Shown piece after piece: positions 8,901 to 17,184 of a DNA stretch of 64,000 bases (its first letter is position 1; every line of letters starts with the position of its first letter). Source of the DNA: Anaerolineae bacterium (GTDB lineage: Bacteria > Chloroflexota > Anaerolineae > Caldilineales > Caldilineaceae); assembly GCA_030432295.1 (NCBI GenBank), contig JAUIHI010000036.1, positions 1 through 64,000 of the forward strand. Direction: 5' to 3'. Both the position numbers and the translations under genes were made by a program. The notes below the pieces were generated by a model, which saw only the letters and a list, made by a program, of their open reading frames with translations, did not search any database and was not told where the DNA came from.

Positions 8901-11900
8901 TAGGGATCGACAGTCACTTTAATCTTGCGTTCGCACGACCCCCCTCCAACTCCCCCCACATTGGGGGGAGAGCAGATGTCGGCGGTCTCGTAGGCTACCT
9001 GCGCTGTGCCGCTGCCTCCGGCGGGGATGCGTTCGATTGTCTGCACCGGGCCGATGGGCTGCTGGCCGCTGTCGGTCACGTCGCTGAACTGGACCAGCAC
9101 ATTCTCGGCGTCGGCGTCGCCGGTGTTGAGGACCGTCACCAGCAGGTTGACCGGTGTGCCCTCTACTGGCGTCGGCGGATCGAAGCCGATGTTGGCGACC
9201 AGCACGGCCAGATTGGGCGTGGGAGCCGGGGCTACCAGCAGAATGCGGGTGGCTTTGTTGTCGATCTCCTCGCTCTCGGCGATGAAGTTGCTGGGGTCGG
9301 CCACCACCCGAATCTTCACCTCACCGGCAGGGCCAGTGGGGGTGAATTCGGCGTGGACGGTTCCGCTGCCGCCGGCGGGGATGCTGGCAATCGTCTGGGG
9401 TTGGCCGATGGGCACAGGCCGCCCCGCGGTCACATCCTCGAATTGGACGATTACATCTGCCGCGTCAGCGTCGCCGTTGTTCAGAATCACAGCGCTGATG
9501 GCGACCGGATCGTCCACGTGGGGTGCGGCCGGGTTGAAGCCGATAGCAGCGTCCAGCACAGCCAGATTGGGCATCGACCCGGCATTGACTTCGATCAATT
9601 TCGTGGCCGTGTTGTCGTTCTCTGTAATCTCCCGAATCTGGTTGTTGGCGTCCACCATCACCTGAATTTTGCGGTTGCGCGCGCCGTCGGGCAGTTGATA
9701 GCTGACCTGGGCCTGGGCGCTGCCACCCACAGGGACAAGCGGGATAATCTGCTCCGTACCGATGGGTGTGGCCTCGCCGCCGGTCACATCCATAAAGAGG
9801 ACCTGGACATTGCGGGCCGCGGCCGTGCCGTTGTTCAGCACCACCGCGCTGATGCTCACTTCCCCGCCACCCGCGGGAACCGGCGGCTGGAGCGCGATAT
9901 TGCCCGCCAGCATCACCAGATTGGGCGTGGGCGATGGCGCGACGGTCAGGGCGGACGAGGCCGCGTTGTCGGTCTCGTCGGTCTCGGCCACAAAGTTGCC
10001 CGGATCGACGACGACTTGGATGGTTCTCCGTCCGTCTTTGCCGGTTGTGTCGTAGGTCGTCTCGGCCAGAGCGCTGCTGCCCGCACGCACGCGGGGCAGG
10101 ATCAGCCGCTCGCCGATGGGTGTCGCGCCCCCGTCGGTGATGTCCACAAACTGGACTTCCACAGTTGTGGCGTCGGATTGGCCCCGGTTGAGGATTGTGG
10201 CACGCAGGGTCACGCTATCGCCTGCGGTCGGGCTGGCCGAATCAAAGCCGATGTTGGCGGCCAGTGCGGTCAGGTTGGGCGCGGAGAGGGGTGTCACCGC
10301 CACCGTCAGCCGGGAAGTGTTATCGCTCTCGCTCGTCTCAGCGATGAAATTGTGGGGGTCTACCACCACTTGCAGCTTGCGATCCCCCGGCTTGTCCGTT
10401 GTGTCGAAGAGTACTTCGGCCACGCCGCTGCTCCCTGCGGGGATGCTGGCGATTGTCTGCTGCTGGCCGATGGGGACCGCCGGGCTGCTGGTAGCGTCCA
10501 GGAACTGCACCAGCACATCCGTGGCGTCCACACTGCCCCGGTTGAGGACAGTGGCGGTCAGGCGCACCTCCTCCCCTTCGGTCGGGGCCAGGGGGCTGAC
10601 CCCCACATTGCCTGTGGACAGGGTCAGATTGGGCGCGGCGGGCGGTTCGATGTCCAGAGTTTTGGTGGTGCTGTTGTCGCTCTCTTTGGACTCGGCGATG
10701 AAGTTGTTGGGGTCGGCATCCACTTTGATGCGCCGGTCCGCGGTGAAGCCGCTGGTGTCAAATGTAACCTGCACCCGTCCACTGCCTCCGGCGGGGATCA
10801 GATCGATGCTTTGGGGCTGGCCGATGGGTGTGGTCTGGCTGCTGGTGGTGGCGTCGAAGAACTGGACCACCACATCCGCCGCGTCGGCGTCGCCGGTGTT
10901 GAGAATCGTGGCGTAGACCGTCACCTGCGCGCCGGAGTTGGCCGGGCTGGGGTCAAAGCCGATGTTGCTGGAACTGACGTACAGGTTCGGCGCGGGCGCG
11001 GGGGTGACGGTCAGGGCGCGGGTGGCCCGGTTGTCCGCTTCGTTGCTTTCCGGGATGAAATTGTTTGGATCGATAATCACCTGAATTTTCTTCTCACAGC
11101 CGCTGGAACTGCTGCTGGAGGAGGAAGATGTGGCCGGGCACGCGCCGCTGGTGTCGTAGCTGATGCGGGCGATGCCGCTGCTGCCCGCGGCCACTTCTGC
11201 TACGGTCTGGGGCGGGCCGATGGGCACTGGTGTCTCGCCGCTGGCATCCACAAACTGGACCATCACACTCCGGGCGTCGGCTGTGCCGTTGTTCAGAATC
11301 GTAGCGTTGACGGTCACGCTGTCGCCGTCCACCGGACTGGGTGGATTGAAGCCGATGTTGAGGGGCTGGATGACCAGATTGGGCGCGCTGCGATCCCGAC
11401 CGGGCAGGGCCAGTTTGGCCGTGCGCACCTGCACGTCGTCGATGTACCAGCCCTCATATTCGTTGAAACTGCTGGTGATCGTATCGAACCAGAAGCGCAC
11501 CTGCACCGAACCGGAGCCGTCCAGGAAATCGGTCAGGCTGACCTCCCGCCGCCGCCACTCGTCGTCGGTTCCGTGGGATTCGTAGACCGTCTCCCAACTC
11601 TTGCCGTCGGTGCTGACCTGGACACGGGTGCGGTCAAAACGAACGTTGACCTGCAACTGACTCCATTCGTAGAAGGAGAGCAGAGCCTCGTCCGCGCCGG
11701 TGATTTCGATGGGTTTGGAAGTGAGCGTGCCGCTGTTGGCATCGCCGGTGTCGTAGTCCCGCTCTTTGTCGCGCCCGTAATACCAGGCCGTGGCCGGGCT
11801 GTTGAAGCGCAGGGAGGAGAGATGCCAGAGGCTCGTTTTGTCGTCGGTGGTCCAGTTGGCGTCGCCGCTCTCCATGTCGTCCTCAAAGACGATTGTGCCG

Positions 11901-13591
11901 CTGGCTGTGCGCCCCAGCACTACATTCGAGAGATCGGAGAGGTTGCCCACATTGTCCGCCACCTTCACGGCAAAATAGTAGGTGGTGTTGGGGGCCAGAC
12001 CGCTCACCATCACCGATTCCTGGAAGCCCGCGGCCTGGGGTTCGGGCACGTCGGGAACCCGATTGGCCAGTTCAAAGTTGGCGTCGGAAATGGGGGCCTG
12101 GGAGTAGCGAACGTCGTAGGCCGTGGCTCTGCCCTCCATCCCGTCGTCGCCGCTGGCCGTCCAGTTGAGCAGAATTTTGGTGAGCAGCACGCCGCCGGGG
12201 GTCAGGTCGGCCACCGCAGCCGGGGGGGTGCTGTCCCGTTCCAGCACATTCAGAATGTTGAGACGTCCATTCGTAATCGTCTGCTTGGAGCGGTCGCGCA
12301 GGGAATCCACGCCAGAGATAATGCGCTGTTTGACCTGCTCGTTGCTCAAGCTGCTGCCAAACTCGGACCAGATCAGCGCGGCTGCGCCGGCGACGTGAGG
12401 CGCCGCCATCGACGTGCCGTTGGCCGCCCGGTAGCCGCTGGCATCACACATCGCGCAGCGGCCTGTGGGCACAGTGGAGAGGATGTCTACGCCGGGCGCG
12501 GCCAGGTCCACCCAGTCCGCGCCGTAGTTGGAGAAGCTGGCGTACTTATCCTCGTGGTCTGTGGCCGCCACGGAAATGATATTGGGCAGTTCATACGCGC
12601 CGGGATAGGAGCGGGCGTCCGTGTTGGAGTTGCCCGAGGAGCAGACGTGCAGAGGCGAGTCGGGCGCGCCCATCGCATCCATCAACGCCTGGGAGAAGCC
12701 GCCGCCGCCCCAACTGTTGTTGGTGACAAGTATATTCTGCTTCTGTTTTGTCTTCAGGTCGTGGATGTAATTGAAGCAGCGCACCGCGTTGGCCGTCGTC
12801 CCGCTGCCAAAGGCGCTGAGGAATTTGCAGGCCACAAAGCGCACGTTCCAGTTGATGCCGACGACGCCCACGCTGTTGTTGGCCGCGCCGATTGTCCCGG
12901 CCACGTGGCTGCCGTGGCCGAAGTCGTCCATCGGGTCGCCGCTGTCGTCTATCATATTGACGCCGTAGAAGTCGTCCACAAAGCCGTTGTTGTCGTCGTC
13001 TTTGCCGTCGGCCTCACACTTCCCCGCGCCCTGGGGACACTCTTTTGCGTTCACCCACATCTGCGGAGCTAAATCCTCGTGGGTGTAGTCGATGCCCGTG
13101 TCGATGATGGCGACGATTATCTCTCTGGAGCCGGTGTTGATATCCCAGGCTTCCAGCGCATCCGTGTCCGCGTCGGCGGTGCCGCCAGTCTGCCCGGTGT
13201 TGTTGAGCGCCCAGAGTTTGTCAAAGAGGGGATCGCTGGGCGGTGTCTGGCTAATTTGTAGCAGATAGTTCGGTTCGGCATAGACCACCCGTGGATCGTT
13301 TTCCAGCAGTTCGATGAGCTGGTCGTCGATGTCCACCGGGGAGGCGGCCAGGCGCATCTCCTCGTCCGTATCCTGGGGGTCGCTGTCCAAATTGTCCTTC
13401 TCCGACAGCCCGTACTGGGCATAGAAGTCGGAAATCTGCTCGCGGGTGATGCCGGGCTGGAAGCGCACAATCACCTGGCCGGGGACAAAGGCCGGGCGTT
13501 CATCGCTCTGCGCGGTCGAGCGTCCGCTGGTCACAAAGAAGCCGAGGAGTAGGGTAGTCAAAGCCAGAACGAGAATCGCAGGCCGTTTCAT
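5924..13591 (-). CDS. giant secreted subtilase with 15 CARDB repeats
   Basis: 2555 residues. A signal peptide (about 1-28) and an inhibitor-type prodomain (about 35-110) are followed by an S8 peptidase domain with catalytic D164 (IIDTGIDYTHED), H226 (DFGHGSHVAG) and S394 (NGTSMAAPHVAG), plus the NNSWGGG oxyanion region. Next come an FnIII-like domain (about 455-565) and a jelly-roll domain (about 570-725, from EDDMESGDANWTTDD). The rest is 15 tandem CARDB domains of about 118 residues, each opening near PNL and ending near ESNExDN. CARDB domains are adhesion or spacer modules of surface proteins. No LPxTG or membrane anchor is visible. Repeats 1, 7 and 10 carry a Cys-bracketed loop at the same place. 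GGAG precedes the ATG. Confidence 0.95.
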   Translation of the reverse strand: MKRPAILVLALTTLLLGFFVTSGRSTAQSDERPAFVPGQVIVRFQPGITREQISDFYAQYGLSEKDNLDSDPQDTDEEMRLAASPVDIDDQLIELLENDPRVVYAEPNYLLQISQTPPSDPLFDKLWALNNTGQTGGTADADTDALEAWDINTGSREIIVAIIDTGIDYTHEDLAPQMWVNAKECPQGAGKCEADGKDDDNNGFVDDFYGVNMIDDSGDPMDDFGHGSHVAGTIGAANNSVGVVGINWNVRFVACKFLSAFGSGTTANAVRCFNYIHDLKTKQKQNILVTNNSWGGGGFSQALMDAMGAPDSPLHVCSSGNSNTDARSYPGAYELPNIISVAATDHEDKYASFSNYGADWVDLAAPGVDILSTVPTGRCAMCDASGYRAANGTSMAAPHVAGAAALIWSEFGSSLSNEQVKQRIISGVDSLRDRSKQTITNGRLNILNVLERDSTPPAAVADLTPGGVLLTKILLNWTASGDDGMEGRATAYDVRYSQAPISDANFELANRVPDVPEPQAAGFQESVMVSGLAPNTTYYFAVKVADNVGNLSDLSNVVLGRTASGTIVFEDDMESGDANWTTDDKTSLWHLSSLRFNSPATAWYYGRDKERDYDTGDANSGTLTSKPIEITGADEALLSFYEWSQLQVNVRFDRTRVQVSTDGKSWETVYESHGTDDEWRRREVSLTDFLDGSGSVQVRFWFDTITSSFNEYEGWYIDDVQVRTAKLALPGRDRSAPNLVIQPLNIGFNPPSPVDGDSVTVNATILNNGTADARSVMVQFVDASGETPVPIGPPQTVAEVAAGSSGIARISYDTSGACPATSSSSSSSSSGCEKKIQVIIDPNNFIPESNEADNRATRALTVTPAPAPNLYVSSSNIGFDPSPANSGAQVTVYATILNTGDADAADVVVQFFDATTSSQTTPIGQPQSIDLIPAGGSGRVQVTFDTSGFTADRRIKVDADPNNFIAESKESDNSTTKTLDIEPPAAPNLTLSTGNVGVSPLAPTEGEEVRLTATVLNRGSVDATDVLVQFLDATSSPAVPIGQQQTIASIPAGSSGVAEVLFDTTDKPGDRKLQVVVDPHNFIAETSESDNTSRLTVAVTPLSAPNLTALAANIGFDSASPTAGDSVTLRATILNRGQSDATTVEVQFVDITDGGATPIGERLILPRVRAGSSALAETTYDTTGKDGRRTIQVVVDPGNFVAETDETDNAASSALTVAPSPTPNLVMLAGNIALQPPVPAGGGEVSISAVVLNNGTAAARNVQVLFMDVTGGEATPIGTEQIIPLVPVGGSAQAQVSYQLPDGARNRKIQVMVDANNQIREITENDNTATKLIEVNAGSMPNLAVLDAAIGFNPAAPHVDDPVAISAVILNNGDADAADVIVQFEDVTAGRPVPIGQPQTIASIPAGGSGTVHAEFTPTGPAGEVKIRVVADPSNFIAESEEIDNKATRILLVAPAPTPNLAVLVANIGFDPPTPVEGTPVNLLVTVLNTGDADAENVLVQFSDVTDSGQQPIGPVQTIERIPAGGSGTAQVAYETADICSPPNVGGVGGGSCERKIKVTVDPYAVVRESDETDNTATRALLVTATAAPNLTIPTDNIGFAPATVIDGGSVTIRVTVRNDGTAPAEGVVVQFLDVTDEDAQPIGSNQTIESIPAGGSGTAQVVYESAGKTGERKIEVVADRNNLIAESNEKDNSAQATFTVGEAALPNLIIKSDNIGFNPDVPASGDQVTIVATILNDGGADAGEVIVQFVEGGTGGSPIGQPQTIDSIPAGSSATVQVTFDTSGRTGDQRVTVVVDPNNFVTETKESDNSTSKTLKMQTEPIPNLNVSSSNVTIIPANPQLGDGVTIHSLILNDGTAVATAVVVQFIDATASSSPLTIGQPVTIDRIPAGGSAGVQMRYETAGICPPPAAGGDGEGCRRTIQVIADPNNFIQERSESDNKATKSLTLGAGSAANLVVQQRNIGFNPAAPQEGDRVTISAVVLNDGGEEARDVAVQFLDISDADALPIGQPQVIGLIPPGASAEVQVSYATLGKAGTRRLQVTADPNNFVPESDKIDNKAIVNLTVAAPQAPNLAVLAGNVKFDPETAEIGGRVAIYATILNTGNDDANDVIVLVQDVTDSRTPQPVGTEQIIDLIRAGESGTVRVVFDNTEVAGTRIIRVIADPTDAISESNEQDNRITKSLAIKPPALADLVITESDIAFDPSSPVVGESVRVTVTVANNGTADATDIVVALADLSGGGAIGQPATIASIPVGESDSASFSYDTTDKAGDRRIQASADPHNAVAESDEENNRAAKVLKVRTPDETPPAQPNLVVTASNIEFDPASPTAGDTVTITLYLRNDGTADATDPLVRFEDATGDDPELIGDMTITGTLAAGSSGSAVVFFDTTGKEGTLTIRVTADPDGAIEESNEEDNQASKTLTLSSTDSASSDGPDLAILPEDVAVTLASSANSQLVRVTATVQNRGQSPAQGISVHVMDMSSGSPVAVGGPVTLARLAPGESAPVRVLYNAAANTGELSFQVVVDPDNAIVEGNESDNRADVAVLVSGLVVGQP

Positions 13592-13749
13592 AGGGTTTTC
13601 TCCGCAGGAACGCCGGGCCGTTGCGGGGGGCAGGGCCGGGATCGGTGGGTCGGGTGCGTCGTGTGTGCTGTCAGGAGACGCGGGGAATGCGTTTGGTTTC
13701 CAATGTATACACTATTAGGGCGCGTTTGGGCAAGTGGGTGGAAAGGGGT

Positions 13750-13786
13750 CAAGACCTGCCCGGTTTTCAAAACCGGGCAGGTCTTG
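13750..13786. terminator. strong hairpin downstream of xylulokinase
   Basis: Perfect 18-bp inverted repeat with a one-base loop (13750-13767 and 13769-13786), 3 bases beyond the leftward xylulokinase stop. The word AAGACCTGCC is shared with the hairpin at 52669-52722, so it also belongs to a repeat family. Confidence 0.7.
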
Positions 13787-13788
13787 TG

Positions 13789-15279
13789 CTAGGCTAACCG
13801 CTCAAACATCCCCTTCAACGCCGGATACATTTCCCGATAGACCCCATACGCCTGCTCGTAGACCGCCACCGCGTCTGCATCGGGCGTCGTCGAACCCGTC
13901 ACCCGAACCGTCTCCCGACAGGCGCTCTCCCCGTCCGGCCAGAGACCCGCGCCCACACCGGCCAGGAGCGCTGCGCCATAGGCCGCGCCTTCGGTGGTGT
14001 TGACCGTCACCAATTCGCTGCCCAGCACATCGGCCAGAATCTGCCGCCAGAGGGGGCTGCGTGCGCCGCCGCCGCTCACCCGCACCTGGCGGATAGCCGA
14101 GAGACCCGCGTCTGCCATCAACTCAAAACTGTCGCGCAGGCCAAAAGCCACCCCTTCCAGCACGGCACGGGTCAGGTGGGGCTGGCTGTGGCGCACAGTC
14201 AGGCCGATGAATGCGCCGCGAGCCAACGGGTCCGGGTGGGGTGTGCGCTCGCCGGTGAGGTAGGGCAGAAAGAGCAGGCCGTCGCTGCCCGCTGGGATCG
14301 CCGCGGCGGGAGCCAGTAGGTCGTCGTAGGCCACGCCGGGCGCGAGGGTGTCCCGATACCAGCGCAGGCTGCCCGCTGCCGAGAGCATCACCCCCATCAG
14401 ATGCCACTTGCCGGGCAGGCTGTGGGGGAAGGCGTGGAGGCGACCTTCCGGCTCGTAGATAGGGCTGTCCGCGCTGGCAAAGACGACGCCGGATGTGCCC
14501 AGGGAAAGGGCCACAATTCCCTCCTCCACCGCGCCCACGCCGACGGCCCCGGCTGCCTGATCCCCGCCGCCGCCCACAACCGGCGTGCCTGCCCGCAGCC
14601 CCGTGGCTTCTGCGGCTGATTGGGAAATGACGCCGGTGATCTGCGTGCCCTCGTGGGTGGGGGGCAGCCATTCGGGGCGGATGCCCAGGGCTTCCACCAC
14701 CTGCGGTGACCAGTCGCGAGTCGCCAGTTCCACCAGCAGCGTGCCCCCTGCGCCGGCCCGGTCTGTGGCGAAGTCGCCGGTCAGTTTGTAGCGTATGTAA
14801 TCCTTGGGCAGGAGGATTTGGTGGATACGGGCGAAAATTTCCGGCTCGTTTTCCTGCACCCAGAGAATTTTCGGCGCGGTGAAGCCGGTGACCGCGTCAT
14901 TGCCGGTGATGCGCACCAGTTCCCGCTTGCCCAATCGGGCGCGGATTTCGTCGCACTGGCTGGCCGTGCGCTGGTCGTTCCAGAGAATCGACGGGCGCAG
15001 GACTTCCCCCGCCGCGTCCAACAGCACCAGCCCGTGCATCTGGCCGGTCAAGCCCACACCGACAATCGCCGCGGGGTCCACGCCCGAATCGGCCAACACC
15101 TGGCGGATGCTGGCGATTGTGCCTTCCCACCAGAGGGCCGGGTCCTGCTCGCTCCACAGGGGGTGGGGGGTCTGGTAGTCGTATTCGCTGGCCGCGGCCG
15201 CGACAATCGCGCCGGTTTCGTCGATGAGCAGGGCTTTGGTGGCGGTGGTGGATGAGTCGATACCGATGGTATAGGACAC
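13789..15279 (-). CDS. xylB: xylulokinase
   Basis: 496 residues, full length for a FGGY carbohydrate kinase that phosphorylates D-xylulose to xylulose 5-phosphate with ATP. Hallmarks: IGIDSSTTATKALLID phosphate-binding strand, TGQMHGLVLLD (the xylulokinase signature around the catalytic region), ILWNDQRTASQCDEI, GGGGDQAAGAVGVGAV, LPYLTGERTPHPDP and VSGGGARSPLWRQILADVLG. The GTG start at 15279 is chosen because AGGAGG lies 7 bases upstream. No xylose isomerase or transporter is adjacent. Confidence in the substrate is good but not absolute. Confidence 0.92.
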   Translation of the reverse strand: MSYTIGIDSSTTATKALLIDETGAIVAAAASEYDYQTPHPLWSEQDPALWWEGTIASIRQVLADSGVDPAAIVGVGLTGQMHGLVLLDAAGEVLRPSILWNDQRTASQCDEIRARLGKRELVRITGNDAVTGFTAPKILWVQENEPEIFARIHQILLPKDYIRYKLTGDFATDRAGAGGTLLVELATRDWSPQVVEALGIRPEWLPPTHEGTQITGVISQSAAEATGLRAGTPVVGGGGDQAAGAVGVGAVEEGIVALSLGTSGVVFASADSPIYEPEGRLHAFPHSLPGKWHLMGVMLSAAGSLRWYRDTLAPGVAYDDLLAPAAAIPAGSDGLLFLPYLTGERTPHPDPLARGAFIGLTVRHSQPHLTRAVLEGVAFGLRDSFELMADAGLSAIRQVRVSGGGARSPLWRQILADVLGSELVTVNTTEGAAYGAALLAGVGAGLWPDGESACRETVRVTGSTTPDADAVAVYEQAYGVYREMYPALKGMFERLA

Positions 15280-15301
15280 AAGAAACCTCCTGGGGAATAG
15301 A

Positions 15302-15421
15302 ACGCGGATGACGCGGATTGGGCGGATGGATGCGGATAAAAGAAGAAAAACCGGACGCTGATTTACGCAGATAAACGCTGATGCGAAAGAAGAAATCTGC
15401 GTTTTCAGCGTTTATCTGCGT
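15302..15421. repeat. intergenic repeat rich in GCGGAT with terminal hairpin
   Basis: A GCGGATGACGCGGATTGGGC-like stretch is followed by an exact 17-bp inverted repeat: ACGCAGATAAACGCTGA (15365-15381) and TCAGCGTTTATCTGCGT (15405-15421). Related words recur at 61000-61160. It ends 11 bases before the meaB stop. Confidence 0.8.
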
Positions 15422-15432
15422 CCAAAAGTGGG

Positions 15433-16452
15433 TTATCCCATCCGGTCAAGTATCTGCTCTGCTGCGGCGTAGGGGTCGAGGCTGCGGGCCGCGACCTCTT
15501 CGACCAGTTCAGCGAGACTATCAGCGGGGAGGGCGGCGCGCAGACGGCGCAGGAGTTCGGCCTGGACAATCTGCTCGACGCTACGGGCCATACGCAGACG
15601 CTCCCGTGCGGCCAGTCGCCCATTCTCGGCCAGCCATAGCCGATGCCGTTCGATTTCGGCCATCACTTCTGGGATACCCCCACCGGACGCGGCGACGGTC
15701 TTGAAGACCTGCACCTGCCAGCCGTCGCTCTCGTCTTCCAGCGGCGCAGCGGCTACTTCCAACAACTGGCCGTGATGGAATAGCTGTCGGGGCGTGCCGT
15801 CGGCCATGTGCAGCATCAATTCCAGCGCGCCGACAGTACGCTCCACACCAGGCCGGTCCGCTTTATTGACGACGAAAATGTCGGCGATCTCCAGCACACC
15901 GGCTTTGATGGCCTGCACCTCATCGCCCAGCCCCGGCGCTTCCACGACGACTGTGGTGTGGGCCGTGCCCGCAATCTCCACTTCCGCCTGGCCCACGCCT
16001 ACCGTTTCGATGAGGATGCGCTCGTAGCCCGCGGCGTCGAGCAGGAGCAGCGCGTCGGCGGTGGCCCCGGCCAGTCCGCCCAAGCTACCGCGAGTCGCCA
16101 TCGAACGCACGAAGACGCCAGCGTCCCCGCTCAGTTTGGACATCCGCACCCGGTCCCCCAGCAGCGCGCCGCCGGTGAAGGGGCTGGTGGGGTCCACGGC
16201 CAGCACAGCAACGGTCAACCCTGCGGCCCGGTATGCCTGAACCAGCCCGGTGACGAGCGTCGATTTACCCGTGCCCGGCGCGCCGGTGATGCCGATTAGA
16301 TGGCCGCGACCGGTGTGGGGGAAGACCCCCGCCAGCAATTCGCGAGCGTTGTCTCCCCCATCTTCCACCCGACTAATCGCCCGCGAAAGGGCCAGCCGGT
16401 CACCGGCAAGCAGGCGGGGGATGAGTTGGGAGGGGGGGAGTGATTTGGGCAT
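15433..16452 (-). CDS. meaB: MeaB/ArgK-type G3E GTPase
   Basis: 339 residues from the ATG at 16452. This GTPase chaperone protects and reloads B12-dependent methylmalonyl-CoA mutase. The sequence shows a P-loop GITGAPGTGKSTLVTGL, LAVDPTSPFTGGALLGDRVRM, IETVGVGQAEVEIAG and NKADRPGVERTVGALELML, in the order expected for the family. The frame runs 22 residues further upstream, but those residues are encoded by the hairpin at 16461-16524 and are rejected. The gene follows the B12-binding mutase subunit on the same strand. The catalytic mutase subunit is not in the window. Confidence 0.92.
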   Translation of the reverse strand: MPKSLPPSQLIPRLLAGDRLALSRAISRVEDGGDNARELLAGVFPHTGRGHLIGITGAPGTGKSTLVTGLVQAYRAAGLTVAVLAVDPTSPFTGGALLGDRVRMSKLSGDAGVFVRSMATRGSLGGLAGATADALLLLDAAGYERILIETVGVGQAEVEIAGTAHTTVVVEAPGLGDEVQAIKAGVLEIADIFVVNKADRPGVERTVGALELMLHMADGTPRQLFHHGQLLEVAAAPLEDESDGWQVQVFKTVAASGGGIPEVMAEIERHRLWLAENGRLAARERLRMARSVEQIVQAELLRRLRAALPADSLAELVEEVAARSLDPYAAAEQILDRMG

Positions 16453-16460
16453 TGTGGGTT

Positions 16461-16524
16461 GGTTGATTGGTTCACTGGTTGATTGGGCTGTGCACGTCCC
16501 AATCAACCAGTGAACCAATCAACC
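16461..16524. repeat. 27-bp perfect hairpin (TTGATTGGTT family)
   Basis: Arms 16461-16487 and 16498-16524 are perfect complements, loop CTGTGCACGT. It occupies the gap between the mutase subunit stop (16531) and the meaB start. The same words occur at 33978-34048, 39281-39333 and 51524-51567. Confidence 0.9.
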
Positions 16525-16530
16525 GCTTTC

Positions 16531-16926
16531 TCATATGACAGCAGTACGAATGAATTCAATAATATCCTGCGTCGACGTCCCCGGCCCGAAGACGCCCTGG
16601 ACACCCGCGGCCTGCAAGGGGGCCACGTCTTCGTCGGGGATAATGCCGCCGACGAGAACCGTCACGTCGTCCTGGCCCTGGCCGCGCAGGAGATCGACGA
16701 CTTTGGGGCAGAGGGTCATATGTGCGCCGCTGAGAATGGAGAGACCGACCACATCCACATCTTCCTGGAGCGCGGCTTCGGCAATCATCGCTGGTGTCTG
16801 ACGAATGCCCGTGTAGATGACTTCAAAGCCGGCGTCGCGCAGGGCACGGGCCACCACCTTTGCGCCCCGGTCGTGGCCGTCCAGACCGGGCTTGGCGACG
16901 AGGATTCGGATTTTGCGATCAGCCAT
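16531..16926 (-). CDS. stand-alone B12-binding subunit of methylmalonyl-CoA mutase
   Basis: 131 residues from the ATG at 16926, which has AAGGAG 7 bases upstream. The protein is only the Rossmann-like cobalamin-binding domain: [14 protein letters not shown] carries the DxHxxG motif (D16, H18, G21) whose His ligates cobalt, followed by [10 protein letters not shown] and VGGIIPDED. In the split form of the enzyme this subunit pairs with a separate catalytic TIM barrel to interconvert methylmalonyl-CoA and succinyl-CoA. The barrel gene is not here. Linked meaB supports the assignment. Confidence 0.92.
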   Translation of the reverse strand: MADRKIRILVAKPGLDGHDRGAKVVARALRDAGFEVIYTGIRQTPAMIAEAALQEDVDVVGLSILSGAHMTLCPKVVDLLRGQGQDDVTVLVGGIIPDEDVAPLQAAGVQGVFGPGTSTQDIIEFIRTAVI

Positions 16927-17009
16927 CGGCGGCTCCTTTGGGCGGAGAAGGGCAGGAAGATTCTCTTCGCTATTGTAGCGGAATTGGGGGGTGTTGTACA
17001 CTTTGGACA

Positions 17010-17072
17010 GATTCCGGGAGTGGCCCAGGACCAGATCGCAAGCCGGAGATCGTCTGGGCCATTCCCGGAATC
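17010..17072. repeat. hairpin repeat in the divergent intergenic region
   Basis: Arms 17010-17028 and 17054-17072 match as inverted repeats at 18 of 19 positions. The word ATTCCCGGAATCA also occurs near 5899. Confidence 0.8.
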
Positions 17073-17074
17073 AA

Positions 17075-17084
17075 GTGACGTCAC
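17075..17084. promoter_or_regulatory. GTGACGTCAC palindrome, candidate operator
   Basis: A perfect 10-bp palindrome, about 100 bases before the acyl-CoA dehydrogenase start, with a -10-like TATGCTAAAAT at about 17107. The position suits a dimeric repressor of the dehydrogenase gene or of the divergent mutase-subunit gene. This is inference from symmetry and position only. Confidence 0.3.
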
Positions 17085-17184
17085 ATACTTCTAAACCGGT
17101 TGAAGGCTATGCTAAAATGGAGGAAATATCTGTTGTCCGGCAGAATGCCGGACCTACACAACTCGCAATTCGCAGGAGTACCCA

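Noticed and set aside
6746-13072. A 2108-codon open frame on the plus strand antisense to the subtilase
   Set aside because: It is a shadow of the GC-rich repetitive CARDB gene on the other strand. The predicted protein has no recognisable fold, while the minus-strand frame has a signal peptide, catalytic triad and regular domains.
16453-16518. 22-residue N-terminal extension of MeaB
   Set aside because: It is translated from a perfect hairpin repeat and is not part of the conserved family; the ATG at 16452 fits family length.
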